From Christiangramia sp. (GTDB taxonomy: Bacteria > Bacteroidota > Bacteroidia > Flavobacteriales > Flavobacteriaceae), in contig NZ_JAPYPC010000011.1 in the NCBI RefSeq assembly GCF_029937855.1, forward strand, positions 1 to 64,000: a stretch of DNA of 64,000 nucleotides. The letters run 5' to 3'. Under the pieces are notes generated by a model. It did no database searches. It had not been told where the DNA came from and was given only the letters and a program-made list of their open reading frames with translations. The first letter of the stretch is position 1; each line of letters starts with the position of its first letter. Both the position numbers and the translations under genes were made by a program. Below are positions 10,296-17,387 of this stretch, piece by piece.

Positions 10296-11339
10296 ATGAA
10301 GAACATACTACTTATTGAAGACGATATAACCGTAAGGGAAAATACAGCCGAATTACTGGAATTATCAGATTATGAAGTGGCAACTGCGGCTAATGGAAGA
10401 CAGGGAATCGATAAAGCCAGGGCTTCTCATCCAGATATTATCGTGTGCGATGTCATGATGCCGGAAGTTGATGGCTATGGAGTTCTGGAGGCTTTGAGCA
10501 ACGATCCTGAAACCGCCAATATCCCATTTATTTTTCTTTCAGCGCGGACTGAACATAAGGATATTCGTAAAGGAATGGATCTTGGTGCCGATGATTACCT
10601 CACCAAACCTTTTGATGAAGAAGATCTTTTAAGTGCGATTGAAAGTCGACTGGCAAAAGTCGCGATCCTTAAATCTTATCAAAAAATCGATCAGCCCAAA
10701 ACAGATCAGGGAACCCTCAAAGATCTCGATGATCTTCGTGAAATGTTCAAGGAATATAGGTTGGAAGATTTCAGGAAAGGAGAGGTCATTTATGAAAAAG
10801 GCAAACACTCAAATTTCTTTTACCTGGTAAAACGTGGGGTGGTGAAGGCACACAGAATGGATAACCAGGGAAAGGAATTGATCACGGAACTCTATAAAGC
10901 TGGGGATTTCTTCGGGAATCATGCAAATAATACACAATCGGCTTATGAAGATTACGCCACCGCTATGGAAGATTCACAGTTATATGTGATCTCCCGGGAG
11001 GAATTCCATAAGGTGTTGGCAAAAAATCCACGAGTTACGTTACAACTTATCGAGGTTTTGAATACGAACCTTTCAGAACTGAAACAGCAGCTTATGGATA
11101 TGGCTTATGGTTCTGTTAGGAAAAAAACTGCGAATACTATTTTGCTTTTTGCTGAAAGGATTGAAAAGCATCCACTAAAAAGTATCCGTATCTCGCGGGC
11201 AGATCTTGCAGGTGTCGCGGGGATGGCCCCGGAGAGTCTTATTAGAACCTTATCTGATTTCAAAAAAGAAGGATTGATCGAGATCGAAGGTCGAAATATC
11301 AAATTGCTGAATCCTGAAGCGCTTAAGAATATTAAGTAG
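10296..11339 (+). CDS. Receiver-CRP/FNR fusion transcription regulator
   Basis: A 347-residue protein. The N-terminal receiver (1-125) has the acidic pocket EDD and phospho-acceptor Asp52 in IIVCDVMMP. A cyclic-nucleotide-binding-type beta-roll (about 150-265) and a CRP-type HTH (about 275-340) follow. The recognition helix PESLIRTLSDF keeps the E-x3-R pattern (Glu313, Arg317) of FNR and CRP, which reads a TGA half-site. The protein has a single Cys, so it cannot hold an FNR-type 4Fe-4S cluster; control is probably by phosphorylation from the adjacent PAS kinase. It is the best candidate to bind the TGAY-N4-GTCA sites at 7203, 11368, 13205, 17274, 17328 and 19806. That assignment is inferred. 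Confidence 0.92.
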   Translation: MKNILLIEDDITVRENTAELLELSDYEVATAANGRQGIDKARASHPDIIVCDVMMPEVDGYGVLEALSNDPETANIPFIFLSARTEHKDIRKGMDLGADDYLTKPFDEEDLLSAIESRLAKVAILKSYQKIDQPKTDQGTLKDLDDLREMFKEYRLEDFRKGEVIYEKGKHSNFFYLVKRGVVKAHRMDNQGKELITELYKAGDFFGNHANNTQSAYEDYATAMEDSQLYVISREEFHKVLAKNPRVTLQLIEVLNTNLSELKQQLMDMAYGSVRKKTANTILLFAERIEKHPLKSIRISRADLAGVAGMAPESLIRTLSDFKKEGLIEIEGRNIKLLNPEALKNIK

Positions 11340-11367
11340 CGCAATTCATCCCTTACATTCTAATAAC

Positions 11368-11379
11368 TGATTTTTGTCA
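11368..11379 (+). promoter_or_regulatory. FNR-type palindrome TGAT-TTTT-GTCA upstream of the UspA gene
   Basis: A dyad centred at 11373.5, 29.5 bp before TAATTTCG (11403-11410), a one-mismatch TAnnTTTG box. The expected transcription start near 11415 leaves a short leader before the ATG at 11431. Confidence 0.6.
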
Positions 11380-11430
11380 TTTTTCTATAGTCACTTCTGG
11401 CGTAATTTCGCTTATGTTAAATGATGAAAG

Positions 11431-12198
11431 ATGAATGTTTTAATCCTGACTGACTTTTCGGAAGTTTCAGATAATGCTGCAAAATATGCTATAGATTTTT
11501 TACAGGAAATTCCTTCGAATTTCTATTTACTGAATATTCAGGATTTTAATTTTAATAGGACAGCCAGCAATAAGCTTGAGCATCAGCTAATTGATATTTT
11601 AGAGAAGCTTCAGAAAAATGCTGAAGAACTAAAATATTATAGCAGTAATCCTGAACATCATTTCAATACCTCCCTTTCTTCAGAAAATCTTATAAAGGCT
11701 GTACGTTTGGCGATGGAAGAACGTAAAATTGATCTTATTTTTATAGGAACCGTTAGTCAGAAAACACATCAGCATCCTATCCTGGGCGACCATGCCTATG
11801 ATGTGGTTCGGAAGATAAAATGTAATATTATCGCCGTGCCAGCAGGCTGCCAATATAAAATTCCCAAAAACACGATCTTCCCGGTAGATTCATCTCTGAT
11901 TCCCGATGAAAAGATCGTACAGATCATGGAGGAAAGTTTTTATTTAAAAAAAACCAAATTTAGCCTGATGGAGATCAATGATACAAAGGTAATTGCGCGT
12001 AACCCGGAAGGCCAGGAAAAGAACGTGATCCGGTTCAAAGATCTCAACTACAATTTCCTGGAAGACATCAGGGAAAAATTTGATTTTATCTTCATAATTG
12101 GTAAAAACCTGAATATTTGTGACAGGTTTCTACATACCCGCTACGGCTTTTCAGCCAAGATGGTTATCAAAATTCCAATTTTCGTATATCATCAGTAG
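11431..12198 (+). CDS. UspA-family universal stress protein
   Basis: A 255-residue cytoplasmic protein. The first half is a UspA fold: MNVLILTDFSEVSDNAAKYA is the nucleotide-binding beta1-alpha1, and FIGTVSQKTHQHPILGDHA with IIAVPA gives the C-terminal glycine and strand signature. The second half (from about residue 145) is shorter and degenerate, as in the double-domain Usp proteins of flavobacteria. It follows the two-component genes by 91 bp with its own FNR-type site and promoter. UspA genes often belong to FNR or DosR regulons, so this fits an oxygen-limitation role; the biochemical function is unknown. Confidence 0.88.
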   Translation: MNVLILTDFSEVSDNAAKYAIDFLQEIPSNFYLLNIQDFNFNRTASNKLEHQLIDILEKLQKNAEELKYYSSNPEHHFNTSLSSENLIKAVRLAMEERKIDLIFIGTVSQKTHQHPILGDHAYDVVRKIKCNIIAVPAGCQYKIPKNTIFPVDSSLIPDEKIVQIMEESFYLKKTKFSLMEINDTKVIARNPEGQEKNVIRFKDLNYNFLEDIREKFDFIFIIGKNLNICDRFLHTRYGFSAKMVIKIPIFVYHQ

Positions 12199-12216
12199 CA
12201 AATTAGATGAGATCCT

Positions 12217-12303
12217 ATGAATTAAAATAGACTGCTCCATCGTTTCTACTCGCAGTTACACTTTAATTTGATGTCAATGGTAGGCGAAGCCGTGGCAATT
12301 TGC
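12217..12303. repeat. Dispersed intergenic repeat, REP-like (first copy, distal part)
   Basis: Read on the minus strand, this shares the core GCAGTCTATTTTAATTC and the TGCGAG/CGCTTCG-type segments with the element at 59447-59542. It lies between the UspA gene and the convergent globin gene and encodes nothing convincing. Confidence 0.45.
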
Positions 12304-12407
12304 TCTCTATTAATCTTAACCTTAATATAAGCCAGTAATTATGTGAAAGGATTATCAATTGCTGTTAGTCAGGTTGTAGCAAATTCGAGACCTTTATTTT
12401 TAAAAAA

Positions 12408-12447
12408 CGAAGATTTGCCTGCGGCGGTGTACGGGCTCGCAGTGACC
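12408..12447. repeat. Dispersed intergenic repeat, REP-like (GTCACTGCGAGC...GCAAATCT)
   Basis: On the minus strand this reads GGTCACTGCGAGC, then a GC-rich spacer, then GCAAATCTTCG. That resembles the GTCATTGCGAG...GCAATCT repeats common between flavobacterial genes and the AGATTGC...CAATGACA segment near 59510. Together with 12217-12303 it fills the 271-bp gap. Confidence 0.45.
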
Positions 12448-12469
12448 GGTGTAAAGGTATTTTTTAGGA

Positions 12470-12871
12470 CTATGCTTTTGAAGAGATCCCACGGTTTTGG
12501 TAAATCCTCAGAAAGAGATGGGTAGACATTTTTCGGGCATTGTTCTTGGCCCGTTGCGCATATTCGCCTTCAAAAAGTTCATCGATGGTTTGGAACCAGA
12601 GATTTAACCAGATACCAAAGTGATATTCGGTGATACTATTCTTATGTTCAGCGTCAACTTTTACATGTGCCTGCGCCGGATTTCCCATGAATGAGCCAGT
12701 AAAGAAAAGATTGCCTTCCCAAAAATCGGTCAGTTTTTCAAGATGTGATTCCCAATTGGTGATCGTGTTATTGAAAAAATGGCCGATCTCTCCATTCTGC
12801 CTAACTTTCTTATAAAAGCTGTCCACCAGTAAAAATACATCAGCCCGGTTTTTAATATCTTTTTTGATCAT
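12470..12871 (-). CDS. Truncated hemoglobin, group III
   Basis: A 133-residue 2-on-2 globin. Group III hallmarks are visible: Phe-Tyr B9-B10 in SFYKKVR, the proximal F8 His in ITEYHFGIW with Trp at G8, and the FF motif (IGHFFNN) after helix C. Group III globins are thought to handle O2, NO or peroxide under microaerobic conditions. It overlaps by 4 bp the membrane-protein gene upstream, so the two are translationally coupled. The promoter with the FNR-type site at 13205 serves both. Confidence 0.9.
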   Translation of the reverse strand: MIKKDIKNRADVFLLVDSFYKKVRQNGEIGHFFNNTITNWESHLEKLTDFWEGNLFFTGSFMGNPAQAHVKVDAEHKNSITEYHFGIWLNLWFQTIDELFEGEYAQRAKNNARKMSTHLFLRIYQNRGISSKA

Positions 12872-13149
12872 ATAAGATTTATGATAATTAAAATGGAACT
12901 TAATATAAGACTTATGATAAGCGAATTAAGAACAAATTTTGCTTTTAACTGTGCAAGGACCGAAGCATTGAACCACATACAAGCGACAACGATTATTCCA
13001 AGCTGGATCATATTTATAACATCATGCCCGTTCATTAAAATGAACATTGCCGCGATAGATCCCAAACAGCTTGAAACTAAGATTCCGGTAGTTGCGCCTG
13101 CAAAAAAATCCTGAGTGAATTCGTTTAGAGTTTTTTGATATAGTGTCAT
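12868..13149 (-). CDS. Small membrane protein co-transcribed with the globin
   Basis: A 93-residue protein with about three hydrophobic helices (TGILVSSCLGSIAAMFILM, IQLGIIVVACMWFNASVL, SLIISLILSSILIIINL). The ORF track starts at 13191, but that is only about 14 bp from the FNR-type palindrome and upstream of the predicted transcription start near 13169. I therefore prefer the ATG at 13149 (MTLYQKTLNEFTQ). The family is not recognised. Its overlap with the globin gene suggests a joint role in gas or redox stress, by context only. Confidence 0.75.
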   Translation of the reverse strand: MTLYQKTLNEFTQDFFAGATTGILVSSCLGSIAAMFILMNGHDVINMIQLGIIVVACMWFNASVLAQLKAKFVLNSLIISLILSSILIIINLI

Positions 13150-13204
13150 GATTTCAGCTTTTAAATTATGATGTAAAATTACCGCCATCATAGCAGGTAA
13201 AATA

Positions 13205-13216
13205 TGACACAGATCA
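13205..13216 (-). promoter_or_regulatory. FNR-type palindrome TGAT-CTGT-GTCA upstream of the globin operon
   Basis: Read on the minus strand. The centre at 13210.5 is 29.5 bp before TAATTTTA (13181-13174, minus), a TAnnTTTG-like box with the last base changed, as at ccoS. Confidence 0.6.
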
Positions 13217-13242
13217 GTTTTATCTGATTTTAAATTATTGAT

Positions 13243-14523
13243 TTATACATTATTAAGCCTTTCAAACGCCTGCTGTTCCAGTTTCTCCCTATGATCTGGA
13301 TTTGCTATGGAAATAAGCGCTTCGGCTCGTTGTTTTAGATTTTTACCGAAAAGGTCTACCACGCCATATTCCGTAGCAATGTAGTGCACATGCGCGCGGG
13401 TAGTGGTTACTCCCGCGCCTTCTTTGAGGTAGGGAACGATCTTGGAAATACCTTTATTCGTGACTGAAGGCATGGCGATAATTGCCTTTCCTCCTTCTGA
13501 AAGGGAAGCCCCGCGAATAAAGTCCATCTGCCCGCCAACACCGGAATATTGGATTTTCCCAATAGTATCGGCACAGACCTGACCTGTAAGGTCGATCTCA
13601 ATGGCCGAGTTGATGGCGGTTACTTTTGGGTTTTGTCTTATTAGGGCTGTATCGTTGGTATAAGCCGCTTCCTTGAAATGTACCAGCGGATTGTCATCTA
13701 TAAAATCGTACAATTTGGGGGAACCTACTGCGAAACAGGTCACCAGCTTACCAGTTTTGATCTTTTTCTGTTGGCCGGTGATCACTTCTTTTTCTATAAG
13801 TGGTAATACCCCATCTGAGAACATTTCGGTGTGTATTCCCAGGTTTTTATGGTTGGTGAGATTATTCAGTACAACATTCGGGATACCACCAATCCCCATT
13901 TGAAGGGTGGCACCGTCTTCCACAAGACCGGCCACATGTTTTCCTATCTGCCTCTCAATTTCGGAAGGTTCCGATAAATGAGCGGCATGAATAGGCTGGT
14001 CAACTGCAATGGCCGCATGTAGCTGACTAATATGAATGATCCCGTCTCCGTGGGTTCTTGGAACCTGCGGATTGATCTGTGCAACTACTTTTTTTGCGCT
14101 TTGTATGGCGGGAAGCGTTACATCTACTGAAACACCAAGTGAACAATAACCATGTTTATCGGGCGGGGAAACCTGGATAAAAGCAAAATCCAGCGGAAGA
14201 ATATTTCTGCGAAAGAGCACGTGTATCTCGCTGAGGAAAATTGGAATATAAGCTCCATAATTAGAATTCACTGCTTTTCTCACATTACTTCCTACAAAAC
14301 AGGAGTTAGTCTTAAATGATTTATTGTAAGGTTCCTGGGTGTAAAGTGCATTTCCTTCAGTATGGATTTGAATAAGCTCCACATCCTTAAGTTCTTCATG
14401 CCTATCGCATAGTGCGTTGATAAGGGTGTTGGGGGTCATCGCTGCACCCTGTAAGAAAACCCGATGGCCAGATTTAACTTCTTTTACTGCTTCTTGAGCT
14501 GAGACGATATCTAGATTTTTCAT
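13243..14523 (-). CDS. Acetyl-CoA hydrolase / CoA-transferase family protein
   Basis: A 426-residue two-domain CoA-transferase of the Cat1 / 4-hydroxybutyrate CoA-transferase type. It moves CoA between acetyl-CoA and a short carboxylate, or hydrolyses it. The probable catalytic Glu is in INSAIEIDLTGQV. The family motifs MGIGGIPNVVL and GGVGGQMDFIRGA-like YSGVGGQMDF are present, and the length is typical. There is no signal peptide. It is a single gene with no FNR-type site upstream (a partial match at 14549 lacks a matching -7 box), yet it lies inside the microaerobic island. Overflow acetate or fermentation metabolism would fit; the substrate is not determinable. Confidence 0.88.
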   Translation of the reverse strand: MKNLDIVSAQEAVKEVKSGHRVFLQGAAMTPNTLINALCDRHEELKDVELIQIHTEGNALYTQEPYNKSFKTNSCFVGSNVRKAVNSNYGAYIPIFLSEIHVLFRRNILPLDFAFIQVSPPDKHGYCSLGVSVDVTLPAIQSAKKVVAQINPQVPRTHGDGIIHISQLHAAIAVDQPIHAAHLSEPSEIERQIGKHVAGLVEDGATLQMGIGGIPNVVLNNLTNHKNLGIHTEMFSDGVLPLIEKEVITGQQKKIKTGKLVTCFAVGSPKLYDFIDDNPLVHFKEAAYTNDTALIRQNPKVTAINSAIEIDLTGQVCADTIGKIQYSGVGGQMDFIRGASLSEGGKAIIAMPSVTNKGISKIVPYLKEGAGVTTTRAHVHYIATEYGVVDLFGKNLKQRAEALISIANPDHREKLEQQAFERLNNV

Positions 14524-14657
14524 TTGTGTATATTTTTAAAATGTAATTTGCCAATGATCATCTCGGTTAGGAGTGAAGTTCAGTAATGGCTAAACTCATG
14601 TTGTTTTTCGAAATTTATGTGCGGAATGCCTTATAAAATGTCGGTTTTTAATGGTTC

Positions 14658-15224
14658 TTATCTTAGTACTTTGAGATTGAATTGTACTTCGATAATTTCT
14701 CTCACCTGGACCAAACCCATAGCTTTTTTTGGTGGCTCCAGCCCGAAATCCCTGATATTGATATTGAATTCCCCTTCAAAGTTATTATCGTTAATATGTA
14801 CTGGCAGCTCATAATCTTTTTGACCGCCGGCGAGGTTCACCGTGATAAATGCCCTCACAAATTCTTCGGAAATGAGCTCCACTTTATTAATTTCAAGCAC
14901 AATTGCCGGATATTCATCAAATTTCAGCAGGTCCTGAAGGTCTTCATTCATTCTGCGGTGCGCGCAATCAAAAGCATCGGTTGCAAGTTTTAAGGAAAGT
15001 CCTTTGAACCGGATTTCCTTTTCACCTTTGGAATATTCAATTTCTCGGTTCCCTTTTATAAGATCGGAATCAAACTTACAATCAAACTTATTTACGTTGG
15101 TACTTCCAGCGATTATAAGTTCACTTTTGGGCGAAATCTTTATCCTGGTTTCACTGAAATCTCTTTGTGCCAGGATTGCAGTGCATAAAAACAGCATACA
15201 GAAAGACATTAAAAGATTTTTCAT
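14658..15224 (-). CDS. YceI-like periplasmic lipid-binding protein (second copy)
   Basis: A 188-residue exported protein with signal peptide MKNLLMSFCMLFLCTAILAQ. YceI-type lipocalin strands follow: SELIIAGSTNVNKFDCKF, IRFKGLSLKL and a C-terminal DFGLEPPKKAMGLVQVRE. YceI proteins bind isoprenoid-type lipids or related hydrophobic ligands. It is the last gene of an apparent three-gene operon (17218 to 14658) with the other YceI gene and the barrel protein. The substrate is not known. Confidence 0.8.
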   Translation of the reverse strand: MKNLLMSFCMLFLCTAILAQRDFSETRIKISPKSELIIAGSTNVNKFDCKFDSDLIKGNREIEYSKGEKEIRFKGLSLKLATDAFDCAHRRMNEDLQDLLKFDEYPAIVLEINKVELISEEFVRAFITVNLAGGQKDYELPVHINDNNFEGEFNINIRDFGLEPPKKAMGLVQVREIIEVQFNLKVLR

Positions 15225-15306
15225 GGTATTTGTTCTAGTTCAGAAAAAAGGGCGAAGAACTTAGGCTGAAAAGCCATGAACCTCGCCCGATTTCAGCATA
15301 TTCAAA

Positions 15307-16611
15307 TTAGAAGCTAATTACTGCTTCAAAGACAAATCCATCAGCTTTACCGTCGTTATGGATATCGGTTACCGGGTAGTCATTATAATTCTGGTTCATG
15401 TATTCAATTTTAGCCAGGATATTTTTGGTCATAAACCAGCCTGCTCCAAGGTTTAAACGGTTAACACTGACATCTTCCCCGCTGGCAAGTTCTCCGTCCA
15501 CATAATTGTAACGGCCACCCAGGTAGAATTTTTCATTACTTCCGAAGCGGTAAATAAGTTCCCCGGCATACTGGTTCCATACTCGTTCATCAGCTTCAGC
15601 GGCTACTTTTCCTGAAGCTCTTTCATAGATCCCGAAGAATTCGAGTCCGCCATATTTAATAAAGGGATTAATCATTACAGAGGTTAGCTCATTTCTTAAG
15701 TTAGGATTAATTCTTGCAGCCCTAAAGGTATCCCCACTACCATCCACATCGGTAAACAGGTTGTAGTAACGGGAACCTGCACGGTCTCCACTATATAAAT
15801 AAGCACTTGCAGTTTGATTGGTGTGATAAACAGAACCGGTTAGCCTAAACCTAAAATCTTCATTCAGGTAATTGTCGTAACCCACTTTTGCAAGTAAAGA
15901 AGGGCTGGTGCTTTTCGGATTGGTAACAGACTGATTTAATTTACCATTGGTAGCTCCCAGCATGGCAAGAAAACCTTTGTTGAAATAATAAACTTCTGCA
16001 CCTACTTCAGTGGTAAAACTATCCATAAGATAATTTCCAACAAAAGGATTATAAAGAGCCATGGCATTATCGGTCCTTCTAAAATGTGCATCCCCGTAAT
16101 TATTTTCCATATGGCCAATTTTGATCCTCAAGTGGTCCATAAGACCTTCGGCAAAACCTTCGCTTATAAAATCCAGTTTATCAATTTGGAGATATCCACC
16201 CTTTACATAAGTTTCTGTATGATGTTGGGAAGACAGATAGGTTCTAAGATGTAGTTGTACCCCATCATAAAGCATCACGTCAAAATCCAAGTTTGCTGTT
16301 GCCAGGTTGAAGTTACCACCTATTTCCTGCAGGATCGGTGTGGCTTCATTTCCTGAATTTTCATGATCTATGTCCTGGAATTGCAATGCAAAAGCACCGC
16401 CTACCCTTACATTAATACCTTTAAAATTGGTTAGGGTATCTTTATTAGGTTCGAATTCATTTACCCCTCGCTGGTCTCTTTCCCTGAAGTTAGGGAAATC
16501 ACGGTTGAACAAATCACTTTCCCAGAAAGACTGTTTCTGCTCCTGGGCCTGCAATTGGAAACTGAATACTGCTACCAGCAGGAATACGAGATATTGAATG
16601 GAAGTTTTCAT
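15307..16611 (-). CDS. Outer-membrane beta-barrel porin-like protein
   Basis: A 434-residue protein with signal peptide ending FQLQAQ, many alternating aromatic/polar strands and the C-terminal barrel signature FVFEAVISF ending in Phe. The segment GINVRVGGAFALQFQDID opens the barrel. It resembles porin-type proteins that Bacteroidetes encode in respiratory or YceI clusters, but the cargo cannot be told. It sits between two YceI genes (22 and 82 bp gaps), on the same operon as the FNR-type site at 17274. Confidence 0.82.
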   Translation of the reverse strand: MKTSIQYLVFLLVAVFSFQLQAQEQKQSFWESDLFNRDFPNFRERDQRGVNEFEPNKDTLTNFKGINVRVGGAFALQFQDIDHENSGNEATPILQEIGGNFNLATANLDFDVMLYDGVQLHLRTYLSSQHHTETYVKGGYLQIDKLDFISEGFAEGLMDHLRIKIGHMENNYGDAHFRRTDNAMALYNPFVGNYLMDSFTTEVGAEVYYFNKGFLAMLGATNGKLNQSVTNPKSTSPSLLAKVGYDNYLNEDFRFRLTGSVYHTNQTASAYLYSGDRAGSRYYNLFTDVDGSGDTFRAARINPNLRNELTSVMINPFIKYGGLEFFGIYERASGKVAAEADERVWNQYAGELIYRFGSNEKFYLGGRYNYVDGELASGEDVSVNRLNLGAGWFMTKNILAKIEYMNQNYNDYPVTDIHNDGKADGFVFEAVISF

Positions 16612-16633
16612 TTTTAAAATTTTTAAGGTTGAT

Positions 16634-17218
16634 TTATTGATTAAAATGAGTTTCGAATTTTATTTTAACACTATCACCGGTAGTGATGGTACCAAACATT
16701 GCTGAAGGTGGTTCCACGCCGTAATCGGTCATTTTTAAACTGTGCTCACCTTTGAGAATGATCTTGTTTTCTGTGGTTTCAAGATCGAAGTCAAGGCTAA
16801 TATCTTTTTTGGTGCCCGAAATCTCCAGTGTTCCGGTAGTTTTTACCTTGTAGCTGTCTCCTGAAAAGTTCTGGATGTCATTAATCTTTTTTAGCTTGTA
16901 AAGGATCCTTTTATGGTCATCAATATTCAGGGCCTTATAAGTGTTTTTGTTCATGGCGCCCTTTCCGCTTTCAAGGCTTTCAACTTCTACAGAGAATTCA
17001 AGGTTTTCGATCTCTTTAAGCTGGCCTTCATCAAATTCTGCAGTTATAGTTCCGGTAAAACTTTCTGCCTCGATGGTCCAGTCGTGTATATTGGAAGTGC
17101 CATCTATACTAAGACTGCTAGCTTTATTGTTCAGTGTATAGGTCTGAGCGATCGCGGTGCTTCCAAATCCTATTAGAAGGACAGCGATCATCAATTTTAG
17201 GGTGCCATAGGTTTTCAT
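16634..17218 (-). CDS. YceI-like periplasmic lipid-binding protein (first copy)
   Basis: A 194-residue protein with signal peptide MKTYGTLKLMIAVLLIGFG...AIAQ. The YceI motifs are SLSIDGTSNIHDWTIEAESF near the N-terminus and SLKMTDYGVEPPSAMFGT near the C-terminus. It is the first gene of the YceI-porin-YceI operon and has an FNR-type site 56 bp upstream. The two YceI copies are only distantly alike, so this is not a recent duplication. Confidence 0.9.
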   Translation of the reverse strand: MKTYGTLKLMIAVLLIGFGSTAIAQTYTLNNKASSLSIDGTSNIHDWTIEAESFTGTITAEFDEGQLKEIENLEFSVEVESLESGKGAMNKNTYKALNIDDHKRILYKLKKINDIQNFSGDSYKVKTTGTLEISGTKKDISLDFDLETTENKIILKGEHSLKMTDYGVEPPSAMFGTITTGDSVKIKFETHFNQ

Positions 17219-17273
17219 AATAATTGCGTTTTAAAGTCAGTACAAAGTTGGGGAAAGAGCATGGCCTAAATTA

Positions 17274-17285
17274 TGACCATCGTCA
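17274..17285 (-). promoter_or_regulatory. FNR-type palindrome TGAC-GATG-GTCA upstream of the YceI operon
   Basis: Read on the minus strand. The centre at 17279.5 is 29.5 bp before CAACTTTG (17250-17243, minus), one mismatch from TAnnTTTG. It lies back to back with the separate site at 17328 that serves ccoI. Confidence 0.6.
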
Positions 17286-17327
17286 GCTAAGTTGTTTTTA
17301 GTAATTATTCATGAACCGGACGTTTCC

Positions 17328-17339
17328 TGATATCTGTCA
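17328..17339 (+). promoter_or_regulatory. FNR-type palindrome TGAT-ATCT-GTCA upstream of ccoI
   Basis: The dyad centre at 17333.5 is 28.5-29.5 bp before the box TAATTTTTG at 17362-17370. The predicted transcript starts near 17375, which favours the ATG at 17388 over the TTG at 17379. Confidence 0.6.
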
Positions 17340-17387
17340 TTTTTTAATAGGGGTTGCTTCCTAATTTTTGTATTCAAATTGAATACA

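Noticed and set aside
12343-12525. 60-residue ORF
   Set aside because: GTG start, no family, overlaps the globin gene and a dispersed repeat.
14549-14560. Partial FNR-type site TGCC-AATG-ATCA upstream of the CoA-transferase gene
   Set aside because: One arm is wrong and no TAnnTTTG-like box lies at the fixed distance (14518-14525 reads AAATGAAA on the minus strand).
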